From NCBI RefSeq assembly GCF_001949145.1, contig NW_019091473.1, positions 441,285 to 453,002 of the forward strand: DNA of 11,718 bases, read 5' to 3'. This document shows positions 1 through 8,286 of the stretch, piece after piece. Position 1 is the stretch's first letter. The number at the start of each line of letters is the position of its first letter. This DNA comes from Acanthaster planci. Lineage: Eukaryota > Echinodermata > Asteroidea > Valvatida > Acanthasteridae. A model generated the notes under the pieces. That model was not told where the DNA came from. It was given only the letters and a program-made list of their open reading frames with translations, and made no database searches. The position numbers and the translations under genes were made by a program.

Positions 1-41
1 GGGTGCACATGGTCAACGGCGGCAATGGCGGATACCTTAAT

Positions 42-61
42 CATTTCTCCAAGGGGAAATG
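42..61. repeat. Short near-perfect palindrome
   Basis: CATTTCTCC at 42-50 pairs with GGGGAAATG at 53-61 across a two-base spacer, with one G-T wobble. It is a small inverted repeat of unknown role, probably incidental or a relic of a mobile element end. Confidence 0.3.
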
Positions 62-1399
62 ACCTTTCAGAATGAACCTTACGGTACCACCTCAGATCTA
101 ACATCCGAGGGCGGGGCAGCCTCACCTCTGCCCTTACACATAAAGTTTTTTTTTTTTCAAATTTCCCTTATTCGCTATTAGTTCAGTTCATTTTTTTCTG
201 CGGGCAGAATATAAATTCTCACATTTAATTGATGTCATGCGGCTATCGAATGAACTCATTAACGGCAAAGCAACACAATAACATTTGACAAGCATTGGAA
301 ATATGATGTTTAGTATTTCAAGGTGCTACAGAATGCACACATTTACCAGCAAAGAATGGAGACAGTAAAGACAAAAGAAATAGGTGAAGCATGAAGCCAG
401 CCTGCGAGCCAACGATGGTGATCCCGCGCTGCACTGGCGGGAGAGAGTGATTCATAGAAGGACAAACAGTAAAATGGCAGTAAGCTCTGTAGTTGTGTTA
501 TAGGCAGTGACACGTGCTACACTTCAGTTGTCGTCTTTACACTAAAATAGTTTCTGTTTCAATCGAAAAAAGCCATTGAAATTGCCACGTTGAAATATCA
601 CCCATTATTTCTCAAGCAGTGTGTGGGTGTGTGTGGGGAGGTTCCAGTCTACCATATCCTTTGATGTGCATTTGCTTCATGGTATGAAAGCAAATGAGGC
701 AATTTTCGACATACATGTTCCCAGAAGCCATGGACACTTTTCACTATGGCGATATTATTTTTGCTCTCGGTGGAGGACGCAATTAAATCCTCATTTCCTC
801 CCCACCATTAGGAAAACACATTAAAGCATAAAATATCATTTACACTGAAGGCCGAGCCGTTAAAGACGTTAATCTTCATTTGAAAATGCGATTATAAGGT
901 TCGTGCCATCTGTTGACCTTCATTTGTGCATGAGATGCTTGTTGATTTGCCAGACATGGCAAGGCAAGGCTAGGACGAAATTAGTTTTTGATTTCAAAAG
1001 ACGGAATATTTTATCTCTGTGGCAATTCATTGCGTGACTGATCACGTTCAAGCTAGTGCCATACATCTCGACAAAGTCGACCGGCATGACGTCGTCCTCT
1101 TGAGCAATACATGGTTTCCTGACGTTGGTGCTCACTGCAGGAAAGGGAAACCACCATATTCATGACATATCTCCGCTGTTTTCAAACAGGATAACACGGA
1201 AGTTTAAGAAAGGGGTATCGGGGGAGGGGTAGGGAGCATTAAAAAACTCTAGTTTCATGTCTCAAATCATTGGCTCTTTTTGTACATGGCTCTATGGCTA
1301 GTTCAGGCACTATACGTTGTGTGTTTTAACGGGAATTATTCTTCCACTTTTGTTCCAACGGCCAACCATACATTTAGCAGCATTTTGTAGGAAACACAG

Positions 1400-1507
1400 T
1401 GACGTAATCAGAAATGGGGGGAGCCACTGGACTTGACTCTGAAGGTACTGAAAGCAAATAAACTGCTTGTGCAAATATGTTTGTTGAATGCATCGGATGT
1501 GACGTCA
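1400..1507. promoter_or_regulatory. Pair of CRE/ATF-like octamers
   Basis: TGACGTAA occurs at 1400-1407 and the full palindromic CRE octamer TGACGTCA at 1500-1507, exactly 100 bases apart. CREB/ATF proteins bind these octamers. A specific octamer is expected about 0.2 times in a window this size, so the full site is mildly notable. No promoter or start site is visible beside it, and a chance match is quite possible. Confidence 0.2.
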
Positions 1508-2460
1508 GTCCGATCCCACAGCTCCAGGCCAAAAACCTATTCTGATCGAAATCCGACGGCTTCGCCTAATCCGATCTGCTTCGATGGTCTTCGTGGTTCA
1601 ATCCAAATGGAATCCAAATCGGACAAACTACAAACTTACGAACTTCTTTAGCTAGTTTTGCGAGTCACCAATTTTATTGGAAAATTAACAAAGTGAATAG
1701 CAATCATTTATTTAGCTATACTGTCTAGAACGGGAAAGCACTGACGAATCCTTCCATATAATTCACGCAAAGCTTCACACAATTTAACCTGCTATATTCG
1801 TATGAATTCTTTACATAAAATATGTAGTCATGATTGTAATACAAAGACTGAATGACAATCTGAACGGTTGAACTTTCAGTGTTTCTGCAGTACAATATCT
1901 CACCTCAAATATTCTCAGCAAGGTTTAACCTATCTTGGTCAACATGGAAGTGTCACAACTCCAATTTGTCAGAGCATTTTAAAGACACCAGTGTTCAGCG
2001 AAGTGTGACCCTTTGGTGGTTTGGAACAGAAATATTACTGAAAAGCATTTTAAATTTTGTTTTATGAAAAGATTTTTTGACAGAACGGACGCACCGTGGC
2101 GAAGTACTTTAGAGGAGCGTTGATTTCTCGTTCAAATGTATGATCAGCGGAAGGAAATACGTCATAGATTTCCATTAACAGCATTAATGATGGACTTCAA
2201 TACAGTTTCACAGCCACAACCCCCAAACTGTCAAGGACAAATTTTAATGTCACTGTGTTAAAACAGCACACTTTGACTGGAGGTTGTCTCTTTTTATACA
2301 GTTGAAGAGTCGACGGGATACATGTACGAACGTGCATTTGGTGTCAAATTTGTGTCAAAACTTATTATCGTCTAAACTGTCAGCTGTTAGTACAAGTGTT
2401 GCTTTACAATTTGTGTGACAAATAAAATGAAATCAAGAAATGTAAAAAGTATAATTTTTT

Positions 2461-2471
2461 TCACTAACCTG
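2461..2471 (-). other. Splice donor ending the receptor exon
   Basis: On the minus strand the sequence reads CAG|GTTAGTG, a good match to the animal 5' splice site, with the last exon base at 2469. It follows a glutamine codon in phase 0. The receptor homology stops exactly here, inside TM4 after the residues AVLVVIQ. If it is not spliced, the frame continues for 11 unrelated residues (VSEKNYTFYIS) to a stop at about 2430-2432. Confidence 0.8.
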
Positions 2472-4526
2472 AATGACAACCAGCACGGCTGCAATCATCA
2501 GCTGGGCTCGGGGTCCTGTGAATCTGGGAGATTTGGCAGAATTGATGCTACTTTCAAAGATCCTGTAAATACGATTCACCTTCAAAAGGAGAGAGCCATA
2601 CATCAATGTGAATGCTAGGACGTACAGGGCCTGTGCTGCAGCGCAGGTGAGAGGTTTCGGGGACTGAAGTAGTGGGAACACGGCCAAGTACCCCATGACA
2701 AGACCCAGGATATTGACGCAGCTCAGCTCTCGACTAGTGGCCTTGATTAAGGAATGTTGGCGGTATCGGACCATGCCTGATGCGGTCAGCAGGCATAGAA
2801 CCAACCCGAGACACGCGAAAAGGAACAGCAGGATCACCAGCGGTTCTCCCAAGGTCACAGTTTTGGGGACCAGAGCCAGACATTCAGTTTGGTTGTCATT
2901 GGGCCACTCCATTTCGCGGCACTGAACACAGGTGGATCTTTTGACGATTTCATCGGCCTTGCATTCCCGACACCCCAAGCAACACTTCTTCTTCAGTGGT
3001 TCTTCGACCTGCCCTGGTGCACAGTCATCCCTACAAACGGATCTAGGCGTCTCACCTCCAGAATGTCCGTTCCACTGAATCAAAGATTTATAGACAGTTA
3101 GTCGTGTTTCATTCCCAGACTCATGCGATGGGGAAAGAGAGTTCCAAGAACCAATTTCAACCATCTTAGACGCACCGTCAATTTCTTGCATATTTCTGAT
3201 TATGAAATGACCCGGTACTGACCTTACATACTCGGTGAATTTAAAATCTCCTCTCGTTCCTCGAAAAGATACATTGTGCAACATGCCAGTAAAAAGAGTA
3301 TTGGCGCCTTGACTTGCAAGACAATTTGCTACCGTGCCAGTGCAGTTCAACCGGCGGATTACCTCATCCAAAGTAAACGCCAGAGCATAAACTGCGTCTA
3401 TGGTGGCAGACAAAGTGGGTATCGCCTTACTGAATCCTTCTGCACTGAAAGAGAGGCATCTGTCCAAATCACCACAGAACTCGTCAAACCATGGGTTGTC
3501 TGCGTTTGCTCTTTTACTGCCCATCATGGAACGGAAGTATTGCTCGAATTCGTTCAATTCCGGGGTACCGTACTCGACAAAGAGATTACCCCGCGCAAGA
3601 TCCTCCTCTAGGACGTCCTGGTTCGCCAGCGAATTACCTACAACCCATGTAAGGTTCACCGGTGGGTCTGCCTTCATAGCAGCCGAAAACACTGCATTTG
3701 CTGTCACGGCCGATTGAGCTAACAACACAACCACCTTCGCATAGGTGTTATTTTGCAACAGTTTGACCATTTTGTGCAATTCTTTTTCTGTTGGAGCTTC
3801 ACTAACCATCGCTTGTACGTGCACGCACACACGCCGTCTATTTGCAGCTATCTGTAGTTCCCCCATCATGTTCAGCATGTCGTAGTCTGCTGCGTATACT
3901 AAAGCCACATATTGCCACTCGAACAAGTCCAGCAGATCAAGGATGGCCGTAACTTTATACTGATCGGATGAAATGGTGCTGAAGTAGTACAAGAAAGCAT
4001 TTTCCTCCAGCAGCTTTTGGCCCGTCGCGCCGTAGGACACCAGGGGCCTTTCAAACAGCCCTGATGTGCTTGCAACCACCTCGCTGGAGGAAGTCTTGCC
4101 GGTCCCCACTATCCCCACAACTGACCTGACCTCAACGTCAGTGGTCATGCCTGGAATCATGCAGCTTTCCCCTTCAGTAACTCCCTTGGCGCCCATGAGA
4201 AGCGCCAGCGATCCCCATATGGCGTACTCGTCCCTGGAGCAGTCATCGTGGATCATGAACCCCAATGTGACGTTAGGAAGGACCTTGTCGTCGTCGTTAA
4301 TTGCTTGCACCGCAAAGACCATTGCCTCAACGACATGAAGGGCACTGATGGGGAGGCGTGTCTTACACCTATTATCCACACCCTTAGCATCCCCATGAAG
4401 GGAGAATACACCTCCGATGTACACATCTCCCTTCTTGGCGTACATCGAGCAGACTTCAGGCGGCAAGTGGGCACCATGTGCAAGGTGAAGACAGACAGCA
4501 AGAACAGCCAAACTGCTTCGGTCCAT
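2469..4526 (-). CDS. Metabotropic glutamate receptor-like class C GPCR, 5' exon (partial)
   Basis: This exon encodes 686 residues of a class C seven-transmembrane receptor. These are plasma-membrane dimers that bind amino acids or related ligands outside the cell and signal through G proteins. The frame opens at 4616, but I chose the ATG at 4526 because it has A at -3 and G at +4 and leads straight into a signal peptide (residues 1-19). Domains: Venus-flytrap ligand-binding domain about 30-480 (GDVYIGGVFSLHG near its start, VEAM at 66-69); nine-cysteine NCD3G domain, cysteines at 498, 502, 515, 516, 519, 522, 533, 536 and 549; TM1 about 560-583; ICL1 with KATSRELS; TM2 about 600-620; TM3 about 626-650, with Cys628 as the likely disulfide partner and KVNRIYRIF after it; ICL2 with SPRF; TM4 begins at 675. 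Seven N-glycosylation sequons are present. The order and the TM3/ICL2 motifs are typical of mGluRs. The exon stops at a splice donor inside TM4, so the product is incomplete here. Several glutamate-contact positions differ, so the ligand is uncertain. Confidence 0.9.
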
Positions 4527-4616
4527 TATAGTAGTAGCACAAGGCATGGAGGAATAAGATGTGCACTGCTGGCTGAACGGATTTTGAAATGAGCTTAACT
4601 TGCCAAGGTGCTCCAA

Positions 4617-6189
4617 GAGGTTGAGATCGAGTGCCGAAATTTCATTAATCGTGACTGGATGATGAAGTGGGTCGACGATCGACGGGCAGTGTCTTGTACA
4701 CTAGTTTTAGTTACATACCAAGTATAGCACGGCTATCAGTCTGCCTACGAGACAGGTCTGTTGCTCAAACTGATCACGAGTCTCGTATCTATACATATCC
4801 ACAGCCCCGATCGCCGTGACAACGACGGTCATTCCAACTGGGAAAGTGGTACATGCGTAAGTAATTGAATCAAAGGTAAGACGGGCGGTGTTAGGCCTAC
4901 TATAGTTAACTATATAGTCGTCACTCCTACTATTAATGATTTTAAAAAATCTCTTATTTATGTAAATTATTGATCTGTTTAAAGAGTTCCCATTCTCGAC
5001 AGGCTTTGCTTCCTCCACATATGTATTATTAATATTTTTTCTTCAGTTATACGCTATATATCCAGTATTTTGCCGTACGTGGAAATAAAGTGAGACTGAG
5101 ATTGAAACTTGGCCGTTGCTGAGGAAAATAGCGCCATTTCTTTTCAAATCTGGAGGCCCATAGCGCTAGCACTTCTGAATGCACGCAACACGCACACCAG
5201 TATGCTCTTGCGCACAGCACCGGTGGTCATGCGCATAGCTCTTTGGTTGCTTTGGGTATGTTTTTTGGTTGCTACAGGAACAGCTCTTTTGGCCGTGAAA
5301 AACAAGATGGCAAAAATTACATATACCATGTGACTGGGTCTCGGCCGATCAAGACACAGAATATTCAGTTGAAGTGTTGTAAAGAGTTGTTGCATGTCAC
5401 GGGCCTGTAGGCTTCTTCTTGTCGCACGGCCAAAATCCACGATAAAGCTTGGTTTTTTAGCTCATTATCTATATCTGGTTAACGTATGTTGTCGCTGATG
5501 CTAGCATTGTTATGTCCCATTATAGTTAAAGTTGGGTTCCCTCCCTTGGCAGTGCGAGAATGCTCCGTAGTTGTAGAGTGTTATTGCACGTCATCAGGCA
5601 GTTCAAACAGTCAAGATATTTTCTTTGTCCTGTCGGCGTGGGCGTCCCGAAGGGGGTGAGTAAACGGGTTCCTTTGATAAAAATTGAAAATTCAAACAGG
5701 AAAAAAAAAGAGAAGGCAAAAGACATTTTTAAAAAGAGAGATGAAAGGGGTGGAAATTATCTACCGTAGCTGTGTGCTTTGCCCTACCAGAATTTCCCTC
5801 TGAAAAAGTGGTTTGCCCCCCACCGGAGAAAAAATCAGTAGTAATAGTAATTGCGGCATACCAGTTGAGGCTGGTGTTATGATCATATCAACCTTTTGGT
5901 TGTTCAGCAAGACAGTCGTCTTGCATTGTGTCTGTATTAAATGTTATACTCGGTACAACACGCAAATTGATGGGTTCACTTTTGGTACTTTACACCTGAA
6001 TTAGCGTGGTTTAAAATGGCCACTCATAACGTTATTTTGTATTATATTTAAAATCACATTCGATTCTAAAAAAACTGTTCTCCAGGATATTCTGTACGAC
6101 TAAAAGAAAACTATTAAACACGTTCATGACTAGTAAACTTGTGCAATACCGTAATCAAGAATCTTCGTATACAATAATAATTTCCAGTC
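4617..6189. other. Intergenic stretch upstream of the receptor gene
   Basis: No exon is recognisable in these 1.6 kb. The receptor's promoter and any 5' noncoding exon should lie in the 4617 side, but I see no convincing TATA box or start site. Open frames of 60-100 codons on both strands (for example minus 4707-5018 and minus 5144-5440) show no family motif and have the random look of chance frames. Minor structure includes a perfect 14 bp palindrome at 4901-4914, a repeated TTGGTTGCT-type phrase near 5240-5275, and an A-rich run at 5700-5740. Confidence 0.5.
4901..4914. repeat. Perfect 14 bp palindrome
   Basis: TATAGTTAACTATA equals its own reverse complement. It lies about 375 bases upstream of the receptor start codon. 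It could be a homeodomain-type (HNF1/POU-like) binding site or simply AT-rich chance sequence. The function is unknown. Confidence 0.35.
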
Positions 6190-6381
6190 AAGGGCGGATC
6201 CAGGGGGCCAGTGGGTGCTATTATCTCCAAGTGCAACATATTTTTAAAACAACAAAAAAGAGACTTTTGTCCTGATTTATTTCTGTTCTTTCTAAAAGTG
6301 TATGAAAAGTCCAGAATGTAGCCTCCCTCCAAGAGGTTACGTGAACCCCCTCCTAAAATGTGGTTCTGGATCAGCCCCCGT
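6190..6381. mobile_element. Short nonautonomous DNA-transposon-like (MITE) copy
   Basis: GGGCGGATCCAG at 6192-6203 is matched in inverted orientation by CTGGATCAGCCC at 6366-6377 (11 of 12 bases complementary). The two ends enclose about 160 bases with no coding frame of note, and G-runs or C-runs lie just inside the ends. A G-rich tract followed by CGGATCCAG is the style of end seen in short inverted-repeat elements of many invertebrate genomes; that comparison is from memory. No clean target-site duplication is visible, so this is an old copy or the borders are slightly off. The same 10 bases AGGGCGGATC recur at 7243-7252. Confidence 0.5.
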
Positions 6382-7449
6382 TATCGCTTCAAATGGACAG
6401 AACACATACAAGAGATCAAAACATGTACATCAAAATATACAAACCGTTTGTGCCAATAACGTCTCTCTTGATTTTAAAGGTCTGTGTGTTCTTCGTCCAT
6501 ACACTGAGCTCCGTCACTGTTGATGCTGTGAAGTTTTTTCTCTTAATGATCACCTGTACGTCCACCGATACCAAGTCTAGACCTAGCTTCGCACCACCCT
6601 TTTCAGCAAGGCCATCCATATGTTGTGGTCAGCGTGCAAGATACACAAATAGAGACGAGTTAACCTCGAAGATGAACATAAAACCACAAGCACAGGAGAC
6701 TATCCAGCTACCCCCAACGGAGGTTTGTTTTTTGTGCAAATGATACATTATAGGTGGGTAGGAAAGAAAGTAATCAGTACATTTATTTATTTACTAAATA
6801 TTAGCGCCCAAGCCTTAAGAAAACGACACCAGCAAATAAAAGCAAGGATATCAGGACCATGAGTAAAGGCTTTTGATTTTTTCTCCCACAACATTATGTT
6901 GACTAAGCCCGAAGCCGCATTCGCTTTTGATTTGCCCCCCCCACACCCAAAGCTGCATACGCCATTGTGATCCTTGATGACAGACGAGTTATGGCAAGAG
7001 TATCCATGTTTGCAAGATGTGAGGTCTCTGGAGTTTAAAACCCGGCGAAATTTTTTGGACTCCTCAGCAAAAAGTTCTTGATCTAGGTTCAGATAGGCTC
7101 CTCGCCAATGGCTCTTCATAACCCACGGTTCTGTCCGAGTTCTGTAGCATGCTGCAGTCCTAAATGAATGCATGTCCCCCCCGGACACTTGGATTTGGAT
7201 GAACTTTCGGGCGTAGCCATTTTATGTGTCAAATCATATGCCAGGGCGGATCATGACCCACTTCCACCCCGAAAAAGGAAGCGGGGGGGGGCAATGAGGG
7301 AAAGGCAATTTTGGTCTCAAAGCAAGCGAAATAGTAACTTCCTGAGGGCGCCATTCTATAGACGCATCTTCAGAGTATCTGAATTTAGAGAGTCCGTTGA
7401 AATAGAACAGGATTGCAAAGCATAAACGGACCACAGGTGGCCGAAGGGT
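6382..7449. other. Noncoding or 3'-untranslated stretch below the transporter exons
   Basis: I recognise no protein here. On the minus strand an open frame of 133 codons at 6787-7188 and another at 6416-6619 lack known motifs. If the transporter ends at the stop codon at 7450-7452, then 7449 down to about 6780 would be its 3' untranslated region, ending at overlapping AATAAA signals. An alternative is a further exon starting at 7378 after a CAG acceptor (frame RYSEDASIEW...), reached by a 75-base intron with matching phase. The stretch at 7243-7290 (AGGGCGGATC, then a G-run) resembles the end of the element at 6190. GAGGGCGC occurs at 7344-7351. Confidence 0.35.
6782..6791 (-). terminator. 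Candidate polyadenylation signals for the transporter gene
   Basis: The plus-strand run TTTATTTATT reads as two overlapping AATAAA hexamers on the minus strand, 660-670 bases downstream of the transporter's in-frame stop at 7450. Position and strand suit the 3' end of that gene. A hexamer pair in AT-rich DNA can also arise by chance, and I see no transcript evidence. Confidence 0.25.
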
Positions 7450-7453
7450 TTAC

Positions 7454-7594
7454 CTTTTAGTGTAGTTTTCTCTATCCTCGATGGTAGTTGGGATGGCTCT
7501 ACCCATGGTCTCTGGCATGAAGTCCCCTATGAGTATGGCTGCCGAGATCTTAAGAATCCCAAAGATGAGCACGGGGTAGCCGGGTTCAGAAGTC
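7454..7594 (-). CDS. SLC22-family organic ion transporter, TM12 exon (partial)
   Basis: This 141-base exon encodes the last transmembrane helix and the signature after it of an SLC22 transporter (major facilitator superfamily; uptake or efflux of organic cations, organic anions or carnitine at the plasma membrane). Key stretches are YPVLIFGILK, then a hydrophobic helix, then MPETMGRAIPTTIED and RENYTK. The pattern PET.G..(L/I)P.TIE...E directly after TM12 is diagnostic of the family. The acceptor TTATCCAG precedes 7594 and a donor AAG|GTAAAC follows 7454; both ends are in phase 2. The frame upstream of the acceptor meets a stop at 7606-7608, so coding must begin near 7594. If the donor is not used, the next codons are AGG TAA, giving a natural stop at 7450-7452, so this could equally be the terminal coding exon. 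The substrate cannot be told from this piece. Confidence 0.75.
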
Positions 7595-7669
7595 CTGGAT
7601 AAGTGTCATGTAGGGAGGTAACGTAGTTCCCAGATCGAACCACATACCAATTTAACCAGAGCCGACGTC
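7595..7669 (-). other. Ambiguous transporter segment: micro-exon plus tiny intron, or frameshifted exon
   Basis: An acceptor CTACCTAAAG precedes 7669. From there the frame that fits the upstream exon's phase reads GRRLWLNWYVVRSGNYVTS and on, open past 7595, but it is not the frame of the TM12 exon. Two readings fit. In the first, 7648-7669 is a 22-base micro-exon with donor TTG|GTATGT, followed by a 53-base intron, and the reading frame is then restored exactly, giving a loop of the form GRRLWLN-W-TSEPGYP. In the second, there is no intron and an indel between about 7601 and 7578 breaks the gene; the stretch VVRSGNYVTSLHDTYP does look like the loop before TM12 in this family. I cannot decide from sequence alone. 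Confidence 0.35.
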
Positions 7670-8194
7670 CTTTAGGTAGAAAAATATATAACTGACGATA
7701 GTGGACATATATGTACATAGGAGGGTATGGCTGCTGTTTCCTGAATCAAATATGCAAGTCCGAGGTTTTGCCGCTTCTTATTGTAGCATGAGCTAAGTCG
7801 GTGACGGTCACTCTGTCGGTTCGTTTATTCGTTAGCTGGACATTTTTGTTGGTTACTTTGGAAGTGGTTAAATTTATTAATGCATTAATGCCCAGCACAA
7901 AAGTACTCACAATTTAGGATGCGGCAACCGTGAATCCAGCCTTGTATTGAAAAAAAAAAGTATCTTCAGTTTAGGAGCTAATTTACCCAATCTGAGTAGG
8001 TAGGAGTTCGACTACGTACAAATCTGAAACGCTGAGGGCGCCCGCTGTACCAAATTTTCTTACCATGGCCGGCTAGCACCGTCTGAGCGACTGATCCTTG
8101 CTCTACAAAGAAACAGCCATGAGCGGGTTATCGAGAAGTAACTCAAGCGGGAACAGAAACGAACAGTAAAGAGACTCTGCTATGTATATCTTAC
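7670..8194. other. Probable intron of the SLC22-like gene
   Basis: This 525-base stretch lies between the putative TM10/11 exon and the next acceptor. I see no coding frame with family motifs. It contains GAGGGCGC at 8034-8041 within a CTCF-like context (GCTGAGGGCGCC) and an A-run near 7950. Confidence 0.4.
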
Positions 8195-8286
8195 CAACGA
8201 ATGCTGCGAAAAGACAGCCTCCTGNNTCGGCCCCATATCGTGTACGGTATCTCATTATGGTTATTATTCCTAGACTGGTTCCTGTC
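8195..8286 (-). CDS. SLC22-like transporter, TM10/TM11 exon (probable, partial)
   Basis: Acceptor GTACAG precedes 8286 and donor TTG|GTAAGA follows 8195. The frame reads TGTSLGIITIMRYRTRYGA, two unresolved residues, then GGCLFAAFVG. In SLC22 proteins the segment after the E.(Y/F)PT..R motif runs G.G(L/S)...... R.G...(A/S)P, entering TM11, and this exon has that shape, 525 bases upstream of a confident TM12 exon on the same strand. The exon starts in phase 2 and ends in phase 1, which does not join directly to the TM12 exon (phase 2) but does join to the segment at 7669. MRYRTRYG looks like a small internal duplication lengthening the usual spacing. Two N bases at 8225-8226 mean the frame is only safe if their number is right. 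No preceding exon with the YPT motif was found. Confidence 0.45.
8225..8226. other. Two undetermined bases
   Basis: NN occurs inside the probable transporter exon. If the true number of bases differs from two, the reading frame across this exon changes. Confidence 0.95.

Larger units (their letters stand above)
1..2430. other. Noncoding stretch downstream of the receptor exon
   Basis: This 2.4 kb lies 3' of the receptor exon on the receptor's strand, so it should be intron and possibly further receptor exons. I searched the minus strand for family landmarks of TM4 to TM7, such as the FNEAK-like loop and the TM6 tryptophan motif, and found none. The longest open frames on either strand are about 60-72 codons and match nothing I know. 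Visible minor structure: a T-run near 147-158, a GT-rich stretch at 619-638, two CRE-like octamers at 1400 and 1500, and a doubled GTGTCAAA near 2341-2358. Either the receptor's last exons lie beyond the window edge or they are too diverged for me to see. Confidence 0.5.

Noticed and set aside
920-1135. 71-codon minus-strand frame preceded by a strong acceptor (TTTCCCTTTCCTGCAG)
   Set aside because: In the phase required by the receptor exon the first codon is TGA; in the open frame the protein has no membrane character and no known motif.
1310-1447. Minus-strand open stretch after a good acceptor (TTTGCTTTCAG), in phase with the receptor exon, 45 codons then stop
   Set aside because: It would join in frame after the TM4 donor, but the translation (YLQSQVQWLPPF...) is not hydrophobic enough to complete TM4 and lacks every TM5-TM7 landmark. 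Most likely chance, though transcript data could revive it as a truncating exon.
2415-4592. Several plus-strand frames of 67-114 codons and a minus-strand frame at 4253-4501
   Set aside because: All are shadows of the receptor exon, which has clear domain homology in one frame.
6416-6619. Minus-strand frame (67 codons) with a coding-like look and possible splice signals
   Set aside because: No recognisable motif, only a weak donor (GTGATC), and no partner exon with matching phase.
6787-7188. 133-codon minus-strand frame ending at AATAAA repeats
   Set aside because: No domain or motif recognised and cysteine-rich without a pattern; it sits where the transporter's 3' untranslated region would be. 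Length alone is not enough.
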